DNA of 64,000 bases, taken from IMG/VR virus record IMGVR_UViG_3300024308_000022, positions 1 to 64,000 of that record, one strand, 5' to 3'. The DNA is from a virus. Made by a program: the position numbers and the translations under genes. The notes beneath the pieces are model-generated. The model did no database searches and was not told the origin of the DNA. It saw only the letters and a program-made list of their open reading frames with translations. Numbering within the stretch: position 1 is the stretch's first letter; each line of letters starts with the position of its first letter. This document shows positions 8,754 through 17,311 of this stretch, piece after piece.

Positions 8754-11207
8754 ATGCGTTTAGTCAAAGCTACGTTTGTGCACAATGCACGTTTATTAGG
8801 CGGTGGGACGACAGAAGTCCACTATACGCCAGAGTCTCCTTTACAGTTACTGTTAGGAAATAACGGTTCTGGGAAAACCACGTTGTTGTATGCATTAGCT
8901 CCGTTCCCTGCTTCTCCTGGAGACTACGTCAAAGGTAAAGGATTTGAAGAAAAAGTCTATGAGAAAGAAGGGACGTTTTACACCATTCGAAGTGACTTTC
9001 GAAAAGGGCAGACCCACTCTCTACAGATCAACGACGACGAACCGATTATAGGAAACGCAACCGTGATCCGTACGCGGTTGATAGAGCTTTTAGATTACAC
9101 CCCAGAAACCCACAACATCGCCATGGGGTTAATCCTTTTTACTGACCTCCCTGCTCAGAAGCGTCGAGAGTGGCTCACTAAACTTTCTGACGTTGACGTC
9201 ACCTATGGGTTACGCATCCATAAAGAACTCGCTACACGGGTCAGGAATTTACAAGGAGCATTAAAGCTCGCTGAAGTCAAACTCACAGAAGAACTCTCTA
9301 CGCGACTCTCTGCAGCTGTAGTAGAAGAACGTAAACTGGAACTGAGTACCTTGACCAAAAAGATTCATGAGTTACTCTCTGCGAAGAATCCTACTACACC
9401 AGAGTACAGTCTTTTAGTGCGTGACGTTAAACGCCACAACGAAACGATCCAACGGTTAAACCGTGAGCTGCAATCCGTCCCTCGTCTTTACACCGAAGGG
9501 CGACACCACGACACCGTGATTGCTGAGCTGAAAAGTCAACTCCGGCATTGTGAGTACGTTCTAGGAGAACAACGACGAGAATTCGAACGACTGGACTCTT
9601 TACTGACTCCGTTTAGTCACGCGGATGAGCGACCCCTGGAGCTACTGGAAAAAGAACTCAAACAACTTGAAGTGGAACTAGAAACATTCAGTCCGTCTGG
9701 GTTTTTTGCAGACCTTACGTCGCTGCAAGAGTACGCGTTAGTGAAAGCGGAGCTTTTCAAAGCTCAGCAAAGTTTGGATGAGTTATACCTACGACTCCCA
9801 CAAAACCCAAACAAGACCACGTACAACAATGCGCGTGTACAGCAAGCCAGAGAAACCGCACAGGCTTTGCAAAGTGAGATCAACCGCCTTACGGCGTTGG
9901 AGCAACAGCTTAGGCTACAACTACGGCACATTCAGAATCATTCTACTGTAGAGTGCCCTGAGTGTAAGCACGTGTTTATTCCCGGTGTAGCCCCTACAGA
10001 ACAAGCCGTACTGGAACAACAACTCACCACTACGTTGACAGAACTCGAACGGTTACAACTTCAACACGAACGCGTAACCACGTACTTAACCGAGTACGCC
10101 ACCTACCGAGACCTCTACGTGGAAGTTCTCTCTACACGACGTCAACACCCAAAGCTTGCTCGTGTGTTTCACGACATTGACCCAGACGATATCCAGCTGG
10201 CGGAATCGCCTAAGTCTTTAGTAGGGAAACTCTCATTGTACCTAAGGACGTTAGACCAAGACGAGTACGTGTTTCGTACCAGTCAGAATCACGCAATCCT
10301 TACAGAGACGATCCACGCTAAACGCTCTGTGGGCCAAGGAGGCTTAGAAACGCTCAAACGGCGTATGGTAGAGCTGGAACACGAGCACACGAGCTCTAAA
10401 GTGCTCCTAGAGCGTTTAACGCAGGAACTCCGTGCTGCGGAAGACGAGTACCGGGTGTACAGTCATGCGTTACGTTTACAGAAAGAGTTACAGGGCACAC
10501 TGACCGAACTGAAGCAGTGTATGTCACACTTAAGTGATGCGGCGTACAACGAAGCATTGTCGCATGACGTAGATCGCTTACAGAGTTTGGTGACAGAGAT
10601 TCGTCAAGAACTTGCACGCAGTGATGCCAAAGACAGTGTCGTGCATCACCTAGAAGCGTCTATTGCGCAGTACCAGTCCGACCTAGAAGCAGGACAGTGT
10701 TTACTCAAACAACTCTCTCCTACCGAAGGGATTATTGCTGAGCAGCTTTTAGGGTACTTAGGGGTATTCGTGAATTCACTCAACCAGATCATCCACCAGA
10801 TCTGGACGGTACCGCTGAAACTCTCCTTACCTTCTGTGAACGACACGGAGCTTGACTATTTGTTCCCTATGGTGAGTTCTCAACTTGATCACATCGTACC
10901 GGACATCGCGTATGGCTCACGAGGCCAACGGGAAGTCATTAACTTTGCGTTTATGTCGATTGCGTTAGGAGGGAAAAACGTCCCGTGGTTCTTAGACGAG
11001 GTAGGACACAGTTTCCACCAAACACACCGAGATCGTTTGTTTGCGTACATCCGTACGCTTTTAGAACTCAAACGAATCCCTCAGGTGTTTTTAGTGTCTC
11101 ACTTCGCCTCTAGTCATGGAGCGCTTACGAATGCGGAAGTCAACGTACTGGACACGAGTGGTGCGTTAGTGAAGCCCGGTGAGAACCTCAACTTTAAAAT
11201 AGTATGA
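8754..11207 (+). CDS. SbcC/Rad50-like ATPase
   Basis: 817 residues from the ATG at 8754 (an in-frame ATG at 8712 gives 14 more). Walker A GNNGSGKTT at about 35-43, long coiled coils on both sides of a CPEC zinc hook at about 401-404, ABC signature-like YGSRGQREV near 720 and Walker B VPWFLDEVGHSF near 743. This is the complete SMC/Rad50 plan, so it likely acts in recombination or DNA end processing. No SbcD/Mre11 nuclease partner is adjacent; the phosphoesterase at 62065 is of another type. Divergent from the spike gene. Confidence 0.9.
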   Translation: MRLVKATFVHNARLLGGGTTEVHYTPESPLQLLLGNNGSGKTTLLYALAPFPASPGDYVKGKGFEEKVYEKEGTFYTIRSDFRKGQTHSLQINDDEPIIGNATVIRTRLIELLDYTPETHNIAMGLILFTDLPAQKRREWLTKLSDVDVTYGLRIHKELATRVRNLQGALKLAEVKLTEELSTRLSAAVVEERKLELSTLTKKIHELLSAKNPTTPEYSLLVRDVKRHNETIQRLNRELQSVPRLYTEGRHHDTVIAELKSQLRHCEYVLGEQRREFERLDSLLTPFSHADERPLELLEKELKQLEVELETFSPSGFFADLTSLQEYALVKAELFKAQQSLDELYLRLPQNPNKTTYNNARVQQARETAQALQSEINRLTALEQQLRLQLRHIQNHSTVECPECKHVFIPGVAPTEQAVLEQQLTTTLTELERLQLQHERVTTYLTEYATYRDLYVEVLSTRRQHPKLARVFHDIDPDDIQLAESPKSLVGKLSLYLRTLDQDEYVFRTSQNHAILTETIHAKRSVGQGGLETLKRRMVELEHEHTSSKVLLERLTQELRAAEDEYRVYSHALRLQKELQGTLTELKQCMSHLSDAAYNEALSHDVDRLQSLVTEIRQELARSDAKDSVVHHLEASIAQYQSDLEAGQCLLKQLSPTEGIIAEQLLGYLGVFVNSLNQIIHQIWTVPLKLSLPSVNDTELDYLFPMVSSQLDHIVPDIAYGSRGQREVINFAFMSIALGGKNVPWFLDEVGHSFHQTHRDRLFAYIRTLLELKRIPQVFLVSHFASSHGALTNAEVNVLDTSGALVKPGENLNFKIV

Positions 11208-11248
11208 CGTAATGAGCAACACGTCATCTTCCTTAGAGTGTTAGCCTT

Positions 11249-11277
11249 GGTGGGAGTTATCCCTCCCACCTTTTTTT
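11249..11277 (+). terminator. Rho-independent terminator of the SbcC-like gene
   Basis: 8-bp stem GGTGGGAG / CTCCCACC with a TTATCC loop, then seven T. Confidence 0.9.
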
Positions 11278-11290
11278 CTAAGACGACATA

Positions 11291-11313
11291 AAAGGGAGCG
11301 CGAAGCTCCCTTT
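11291..11313 (-). terminator. Terminator for minus-strand structural genes
   Basis: Stem AAAGGGAGC / GCTCCCTTT around GCGAA. On the minus strand the stem is followed by TTTATG, placed just after the stop of the minus gene ending at 11323. Confidence 0.75.
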
Positions 11314-11322
11314 ATGCGGTGG

Positions 11323-11952
11323 TTAATCCGGAACGTCTACCACTAAGCCATTATCGACTAAGATCTGCTGTAGTGCCGCGATCTCTGCGCGTGCTGCCAC
11401 CAACTGTGCTTCTAACGCAATCCGTTTGGCACGTTCAGTTTGGCTCCCGACGATTCGGTTAGTACGAGCGACTTCCATCCCTTCGTGGAGTGCACTAGGC
11501 ATCACGTTTCGGGTAGGAGCGACGTGCACTAAAGGCGTGGTGTCTACACCGATGGTCGTTTCTGTGAGTTCTTTAAGTTTTGTACTTAAGTCTGTAAGCC
11601 CTACGTATTCAGGGAAAGGACCTAAACTTAAAGAGATCACCACGTGTTGATACGCGACGTTATCCATCGACGGAATCGAGAGGATATACGTATCCGGTAC
11701 ATACACGTAGTTGTCATTCACATCCACAAAAGTGACGATACTTGCACCGTTTCGATTATCGGCTTGGTAGTCACTTTGGAGTAACCCATACGGTTCGTAG
11801 TAGTCCGCGAAGACGTCTACGGTCAGTACCAGTAAGTCTTCAAACTTCCGTACTGCTATACACTCATACAGTCCGGTAGGTAACACTAACGTGTCGTAAG
11901 GGGCGGCGAGTGTGTACCGCCCCTTAAGTCCTATGGTGGGAGTTAACGCCAT
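11323..11952 (-). CDS. Probable virion structural protein
   Basis: 209 residues, four bases downstream of the 442-residue gene on the same strand. Beta-rich N-terminal two thirds; the last 50 residues form a coiled coil (RAKRIALEAQLVAARAEIAAL), a trait of oligomeric tail or head components. Likely phage structural by context; no family recognised. Confidence 0.72.
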   Translation of the reverse strand: MALTPTIGLKGRYTLAAPYDTLVLPTGLYECIAVRKFEDLLVLTVDVFADYYEPYGLLQSDYQADNRNGASIVTFVDVNDNYVYVPDTYILSIPSMDNVAYQHVVISLSLGPFPEYVGLTDLSTKLKELTETTIGVDTTPLVHVAPTRNVMPSALHEGMEVARTNRIVGSQTERAKRIALEAQLVAARAEIAALQQILVDNGLVVDVPD

Positions 11953-11955
11953 TCT

Positions 11956-13257
11956 TTACACCACTGGGTCTGGTAAGCTATCTTTGCGTGCAATCAGGTA
12001 CTTGATCTGATCGCGGTTGAAACTCACGTAGAACACTCCGTTTCGGTCAATCAACGTATACCCTTCTGGGAGTTGCAGAGTCCCTGCGTTTTGTTCTGCG
12101 TAGATAAACGCAGTAAAGAGTTGGTTAATCCAGCTGCGTGTAGCAGGAGAGATTCGGTTGTAATCCAAAGAATTCACCGGGATGTTGACGTAATCAGGCC
12201 ATTGATCCGTTAAACGATACAGCCCATTTCGGTTACGGTGATGTCCTACGGACACAAACGACAACCCTTTCCAGCTTGAGCCGATGATCTCGTTCTGTGC
12301 TAGAATGTGTGGTGTTGCGTAGTCCACAAACAACGCTTGGTACTGTGGTAATTCCGCTTGTGGAATACTTGGAGAGTAAATCCCAGCCGTCAGTGTAAGC
12401 TCTGGTAACGCGTAGCGGTTCCATGCAGGAACGATGTAGTATTCCGTAGGGATAAAGATCTCAGGGAAAATAGTCTCCCATGCATCGCGGTCGTACGCTG
12501 AAGCGTCTAGCAGGTGATCAGCAATCTTCTCTTTGATCAGGTCATCGTTATTCCCACGAATTCCGTACACCAACACCACCCAGTTTGTACGACGACGGTA
12601 CGTAGCGTCGTTTGGATTCACCCAATCGAATTCATACGACGGTTGGTACGTTGGTGGCGTACCCGCACGCGCTAATTGTGCACGCGCCATGTGTTCAGAC
12701 TGTAAGTACTCGTCCAGTAACTGATCTACAGCCGCTACTCCAGTGTGGAATGCTTCTGGGTCTACAATCGGTGGAACCACGATAATGTCGTAGTAGTCAT
12801 ATTGCGCAGCGAAGCTTGCGTTGTGGTACCACAACCGCACTTCGTTGTCAGGAGCCCCTAACGCTTTGTACGATACCCATGAAGGAAACCAGTACTGACC
12901 ATTGGTGACGGTGTCTCCTAGGTCGATCTCTTCTGCTTCTAAAACGAAGTAACTACGCATTGCTAAAAGCGTATCCGTTTTATCCTCTGAGATCTGCCCC
13001 GCAAGCGATCTCGCGTACAGCCACTGCGACATCATCAACGCTTTGTTCTGGTGGAGTGTGTTCACGGGGATCAACCCTGTGGTATCCTCAGAACGAAACG
13101 ACACTAAACGGACGTCTGGGTAGGTGTTATTCGCATAAACCCCACGCTCTCTGGAGTAGGTTTCTTGCTGGGGTTCGAGTTCACCAATCGGGGAGTTCTG
13201 TCCTACCGCGTTGTTCATCAACGCCGGCATTGTTACAAAACCTCTTAAAATGTACAT
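11956..13257 (-). CDS. Probable virion structural protein, 433 residues
   Basis: Start chosen at the ATG 8 bases after AAGGAGAGC on the minus strand; an in-frame ATG 27 bases upstream lacks a binding site. Rich in Tyr, Pro and Asn, with many short strands and loops, as common in tail or sheath-like structural proteins. Two-gene minus operon with the following gene. Precise role not recognised. Confidence 0.75.
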   Translation of the reverse strand: MYILRGFVTMPALMNNAVGQNSPIGELEPQQETYSRERGVYANNTYPDVRLVSFRSEDTTGLIPVNTLHQNKALMMSQWLYARSLAGQISEDKTDTLLAMRSYFVLEAEEIDLGDTVTNGQYWFPSWVSYKALGAPDNEVRLWYHNASFAAQYDYYDIIVVPPIVDPEAFHTGVAAVDQLLDEYLQSEHMARAQLARAGTPPTYQPSYEFDWVNPNDATYRRRTNWVVLVYGIRGNNDDLIKEKIADHLLDASAYDRDAWETIFPEIFIPTEYYIVPAWNRYALPELTLTAGIYSPSIPQAELPQYQALFVDYATPHILAQNEIIGSSWKGLSFVSVGHHRNRNGLYRLTDQWPDYVNIPVNSLDYNRISPATRSWINQLFTAFIYAEQNAGTLQLPEGYTLIDRNGVFYVSFNRDQIKYLIARKDSLPDPVV

Positions 13258-13321
13258 GACTGCTCTCCTTCTTAGGTATAGCATGCTTTAGTTTCGTTCA
13301 TATGTTACGGAGGTCATTCCT

Positions 13322-13810
13322 GTGTTTGGACAAATGCTTATCGCTCTACTGAAGTCTCTCGGTCCTTATACACTTGATATACTCAAGAAAAAGATCGAAG
13401 AGATCATCCAACACCCCGAAGGACGACGTCCTTCTTTTCTGTCGTGGGTGTTGATTCTTTTAATCGTCGTCTCGTCCTATGCAGCTACGTATTTCTACGA
13501 TCAGTCCCAGCTGACTAAGCCTGAAGAAAAAGACAAAGGGCAGCCTGTAGGACGGTACCACTCTGAAGACTACTTACAACGCTTGCTGGTTGAGTCCCAA
13601 CTGCAGGCGCTGCGCAAAGACTATGAGATCTCCCAGCTGAATTACTTTAACGAAAAAGAACGTCACGCTGAAACCAAAAAACAACTCGATACATTAACAC
13701 AGACGTGCCGTGCTCCCACACCTAAGTCTGATCCTCCAGCCAAGAAACCCACCAACGAACGTGTGAAAGATCGGTTAGAAACGATCCGTGATAAAGGAGA
13801 CACAGAATGA
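13322..13810 (+). CDS. Candidate i-spanin (inner membrane lysis protein)
   Basis: 162 residues, GTG start after ACGGAGG. One transmembrane helix near 39-58 (FLSWVLILLIVVSSYAATYF) with a cytoplasmic basic N-terminal part, followed by a long charged coiled coil (about 75-130), then a Pro/Lys tail. The next gene, overlapping by 4 bases, is a short lipoprotein. That pair (inner-membrane coiled coil plus outer-membrane lipoprotein) is the classical two-component spanin layout acting in the last step of lysis. Inference from architecture and order; the long cytoplasmic N terminus is unusual. Confidence 0.62.
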   Translation: MFGQMLIALLKSLGPYTLDILKKKIEEIIQHPEGRRPSFLSWVLILLIVVSSYAATYFYDQSQLTKPEEKDKGQPVGRYHSEDYLQRLLVESQLQALRKDYEISQLNYFNEKERHAETKKQLDTLTQTCRAPTPKSDPPAKKPTNERVKDRLETIRDKGDTE

Positions 13811-14262
13811 AAAAGCGATCTAACCTCGCTATCGTTTTACTACTGCTCGCTGGGTGTGTGTCACCCGGCGTTTCATCTCCTGAACTCAACACGTCGTTGA
13901 TTCCGTTTTCGATCCCTCACGACTACAATCAATACCGGTCCAAAGACCCAGCTGCGTTTCTTACGAACGTCACTCACTGGAGAGACGACCTTGTGGGTTA
14001 CCAGCAGTACTTAACTGGGTATATCAACTACTTAAACGTGACCTTCAAGCTAGAGTCAAACGAACTCCCTAAGTGTCCTCCTCGTCCTAAAGTCCCAGAA
14101 CTTACACTGGTGTTACCTGACGATGAGATCACTGACGACATGACTGAGACTGAAATCCAAGACGTGTTGTTTAAACACATCGAATCGATTCAAACGCAAG
14201 TAGACTCTTACAACCGAATGGTCACTGCGTTACAACAAGACCCTGTGGATTGCACCCCCTAA
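13807..14262 (+). CDS. Candidate o-spanin lipoprotein
   Basis: 151 residues; ATGA overlap with the i-spanin candidate. A lipoprotein signal peptide is clear: MKKRSN, hydrophobic AIVLLLLAG, then lipobox Cys in LLAGC (residue 17). The mature part is helical and Pro-rich. Would be anchored in the outer membrane and bridge to the inner-membrane partner. Longer than typical o-spanins, so another surface lipoprotein is possible. Confidence 0.65.
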   Translation: MKKRSNLAIVLLLLAGCVSPGVSSPELNTSLIPFSIPHDYNQYRSKDPAAFLTNVTHWRDDLVGYQQYLTGYINYLNVTFKLESNELPKCPPRPKVPELTLVLPDDEITDDMTETEIQDVLFKHIESIQTQVDSYNRMVTALQQDPVDCTP

Positions 14263-14300
14263 AAAAGTACGACTACGCGTAATGGTGTAGTCGTACTTTT
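14263..14300 (+). terminator. Hairpin terminator after the lipoprotein gene
   Basis: 15-bp stem AAAAGTACGACTAC / GTAGTCGTACTTTT with a GC-poor loop; the 3' arm ends in TTTT. Confidence 0.8.
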
Positions 14301-14324
14301 GCACGTAACTAAGGTTTCCCTAAA

Positions 14325-15860
14325 ATGGCTAAAAAGAAAAAGACTCCAGACGCAGCTGCAGCAGTAGTAGAAACCACCCCTCGGTGTGGTGTGGTGTTAT
14401 ACACCGATGGTGGTGCGCGTCCAAACCCTGGTCCGTGTGGCTGGGGGTTTCATGGCTACCACTTTGACTTAAACAACACTCAGTACACCACGCGTTTAGC
14501 GAACAAAGAACTCGCTCCAGAACGAGAAGGTGTCGTGACCGACAAAGGGTACTCTACGCTCTCTAAACAAGAAGGAGGACGGGGTACTCAAGTCCTCGCT
14601 ACGACGTACGTCGATTCATGGGGGGCACTAGGTGTGGCTTCCAACAACGCAGCAGAAGTCCACGCTGCTTTAAATGCGATCAACTACACCTGTAAAGTCG
14701 ACCACGTAGAAAGCTTAACGGTGTACACCGATTCCAAGTACGTCGTAGAAGGGATGCGGGAGTGGTCAAAGAAATGGATTGCTGCCGACTTTAAACGAGA
14801 CGGCGAGCCGATGCCAAATGCCGATGCGTGGCGTCAGCTTTTAGCCTCTACGTCGACGTTAGAAAGTAGTGGTACGAAAGTCACGTGGAACTGGGTGAAA
14901 GGACACGCAACGTCTGTAGGGAATAAACTCGCTGACCGTAACGCGACCCGCGCGGTGATCCTCAGTCAAAAAGACAGAGCGGGTGAGGTACATGAAGAAG
15001 TCTCTCCTCCTGCTGGCTACTGGGCTCCTAAAGCAGAGTACAATCGTTTATTCTCGTTAAACCGTTGGTACTTTGTGATGAACACCGACGTGGCGAAAAG
15101 CACCGACGGCCGTCACGTGTATCACTTAGGACAGTCTACTGCAGACAACGAGTACGACGGCAAACGGATGTCAGACCAAGCATACGCTGTGGTGTACTTA
15201 AAAGAACCAGAACCTGTCTTAGAACAACTGCGGGAATACCAAACGAAAATCTCCCGTACCACACAACTTGACGTAGTGAAAGTCTACTTAGCGAATGTGT
15301 TCACCGCTTCAGTCTACCAAGACTTAAAAGACCACCAGATGGATTACGTGGTCAAAGCAGATCACTTTAATGACCTGTACACCATCGATCAGAAACAACT
15401 GACGTGGCACGCTAGACCGCCTAGAAAGGTATTTGACGCGATCTCTAATCTAGCGCACCTACAGGGCGTCTTAGATACGTTTTTGTCTAAGGAGTCCATC
15501 CAAGACCCGTACACGGTGTATACCGATGTAACGAGTTATTTCTATGAGCACGAAGAGAAAAAAGGCAAGTCAGTCTGCGTTTTACGCAAGACGATTGCTC
15601 AAACTCTGAAGTCACTTACCCTACCTGTAGGGTATGACTTAGGTGCAGGTAAGAAAGAAGCCAACGTGATCCTCACCCTTGGGTTAGACACCCCGTCTCG
15701 TAACGCACTGTCTGCTTTAACTGCAGAGTCTCCTACGCTGACGTTAGTCACCCGTCGTGAGTCTAGCGTGGGGTTCAGGTATTACCTTGTACTGAGTGCG
15801 GGAGAGGATGTAGGTATCTACGCCTCGATGGTCAGTAACCTCTATGTTGAAAGGTCTTAG
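14325..15860 (+). CDS. RNase HI with long C-terminal extension
   Basis: 511 residues. The first 215 are an RNase H domain: YTDGGARPNPGP (Asp28), NNAAEVHAAL (Glu about 110), VYTDSKYVVEGM (Asp about 135), then WVKGHATSVGNKLADRNA (catalytic His loop and final Asp about 204). All four DEDD residues are present. An insertion of about 50 residues lies between Asp28 and the Glu. Residues 220-511 form an alpha/beta region I do not recognise. It would remove RNA from RNA-DNA hybrids during phage replication; phiKZ has an RNase H in a similar neighbourhood. Confidence 0.92.
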   Translation: MAKKKKTPDAAAAVVETTPRCGVVLYTDGGARPNPGPCGWGFHGYHFDLNNTQYTTRLANKELAPEREGVVTDKGYSTLSKQEGGRGTQVLATTYVDSWGALGVASNNAAEVHAALNAINYTCKVDHVESLTVYTDSKYVVEGMREWSKKWIAADFKRDGEPMPNADAWRQLLASTSTLESSGTKVTWNWVKGHATSVGNKLADRNATRAVILSQKDRAGEVHEEVSPPAGYWAPKAEYNRLFSLNRWYFVMNTDVAKSTDGRHVYHLGQSTADNEYDGKRMSDQAYAVVYLKEPEPVLEQLREYQTKISRTTQLDVVKVYLANVFTASVYQDLKDHQMDYVVKADHFNDLYTIDQKQLTWHARPPRKVFDAISNLAHLQGVLDTFLSKESIQDPYTVYTDVTSYFYEHEEKKGKSVCVLRKTIAQTLKSLTLPVGYDLGAGKKEANVILTLGLDTPSRNALSALTAESPTLTLVTRRESSVGFRYYLVLSAGEDVGIYASMVSNLYVERS

Positions 15861-15862
15861 TT

Positions 15863-16273
15863 ATGTTTACAGCAATTCGGAAATGTGTACGAGCCGTGAT
15901 CGGCTTCCTGTGGGAGTTAATTGCAAGCACGGCTAGTAAACGTCTGTTATTTGTCGTAACGCTCTACCGATACCTGAAGGACTACGGGGCACCCACCACT
16001 GACGAGTTAACCAAGCGAATCGGAGTAGACAACGAGGAGCTTGAGCAGCTAAACCGGACTTTTGGACTCGCTGATCGTACTACAGCTTTAGTCTTCCCGG
16101 CCCTAGCTTTCACGGACCGTTTATGGCCGCGTGGGGCATTGGACATCCAGCACCTCGAAAGAGATGCATTGATCCAAGAGATTCTTAACCATACCTCCAG
16201 TCATTTGCGGTATGGAAGAGAATCTGACTTACGTGCTGATATCGGTGCCGTGTTAAACTTTTTAGGCAGGTAG
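15863..16273 (+). CDS. Hypothetical protein
   Basis: 136 residues, directly after RNase H. Amphipathic N-terminal helix (about 4-20) followed by a helical protein; no transmembrane prediction is certain. No known domain. Convergent with a minus-strand gene, with a hairpin between them. Confidence 0.75.
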   Translation: MFTAIRKCVRAVIGFLWELIASTASKRLLFVVTLYRYLKDYGAPTTDELTKRIGVDNEELEQLNRTFGLADRTTALVFPALAFTDRLWPRGALDIQHLERDALIQEILNHTSSHLRYGRESDLRADIGAVLNFLGR

Positions 16274-16364
16274 TGTATACACAGGCTGTGGTTAAAAGTG
16301 ATAGGACGTCAGAAAGGGAACATGTTCGTGAGTTGCATTCGTAACAAACGAATTTACAGCATAC

Positions 16365-16384
16365 AGGGAGGCTTCGGCCTCCCT
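16365..16384. terminator. Hairpin between convergent genes
   Basis: 8-bp stem AGGGAGGC / GCCTCCCT with a TTCG loop, between stops at 16273 (+) and 16396 (-). The flanking bases lack a long T tract. The 90 bases before it hold no gene that I can support. Confidence 0.7.
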
Positions 16385-16395
16385 CGTATGTTTGT

Positions 16396-17205
16396 TTACA
16401 GTTTTTTGATCACATCCACAGCGTCTTCTACAGCTTTCAGGTACGAAGCGATCAGCGTGTTCACCACACTGTAGAAACTGACTTGCTCTGCTAATGTGTA
16501 GGAGAGATCTGCCAGTTGTTTCACCACTTCAGGAGAAGGGCGGTACTGCTCGTTGGTGTCTCGAATCCGTTTGATCAACGTACGCAGTTGTTGGTCTAAC
16601 TCAGTGACGGTGTCAGCAAAGTCTTTTGGACTCTGACGGTCTGCGTTGCGTTTTAACGTCGTGCAGATGTCTTTGAGTTCTACCCAGTCGTTGTTGTTAC
16701 GAATGACTTCACTGTAAGGACGTGTGGCTTTCGTGCCATTACGAAATACGTCTTTCAGTTTGTTCTGCAAGTCCTTTATTTCTTTTGGATGGTTTTGTGC
16801 ACGTAAAACACTACTGCCTAATTTCTCAGGATTGTTCAATGCCTCCCCTACAAACTTCTGGAATGGCTCTAAGGTGTCATCCAAGATACTCATGGATAGC
16901 TCTTGAGCACGCAGGAGCAACTGACCGTAAGGGACTAAAGGAGCAGACAACCCTGCAGGGATCGGTAATTGCACTGGAGATAAGTCCACGTACTTGTGTT
17001 TCTGCACTTCACGTAAAGCCGGTACGAAGTCGATCGCGCCAACCGGTAGTATCAAACCACGTAACGAGTCAGCGATCTGATTACTGACAGAATCGACCAT
17101 CGTACCCAGTTTTTCCACCATCCCAATGTTCGGTCGGTGAACCGCTAACGCTTCGAGGGCTAACACCTCATGCTGAAATTGTAAATCGTTTAAGTTTGCA
17201 AACAT
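16396..17205 (-). CDS. Probable structural or virion protein, helical
   Basis: 269 residues from the ATG at 17205 (a GTG 9 bases upstream is an alternative). Almost entirely helical, with Pro-rich turns (VQLPIPAGLSAPLVPYG) and coiled-coil segments. Single minus-strand gene between plus genes, like the other virion genes here, which suggests late structural expression. Function not recognised. Confidence 0.72.
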   Translation of the reverse strand: MFANLNDLQFQHEVLALEALAVHRPNIGMVEKLGTMVDSVSNQIADSLRGLILPVGAIDFVPALREVQKHKYVDLSPVQLPIPAGLSAPLVPYGQLLLRAQELSMSILDDTLEPFQKFVGEALNNPEKLGSSVLRAQNHPKEIKDLQNKLKDVFRNGTKATRPYSEVIRNNNDWVELKDICTTLKRNADRQSPKDFADTVTELDQQLRTLIKRIRDTNEQYRPSPEVVKQLADLSYTLAEQVSFYSVVNTLIASYLKAVEDAVDVIKKL

Positions 17206-17311
17206 GGTACACACCGCCTTTTGGTCTGCTGGTTTTTATGAATTAACATAGAATTAAAAATTCCATACCCACTCATTTAATGTACTCAATTCTCAAAGGA
17301 AGCACACTGCG

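Noticed and set aside
8600-8863. Open frame on the plus strand across the start of the SbcC-like gene
   Set aside because: It overlaps the beginnings of two better genes and reads as a shadow without a ribosome binding site.
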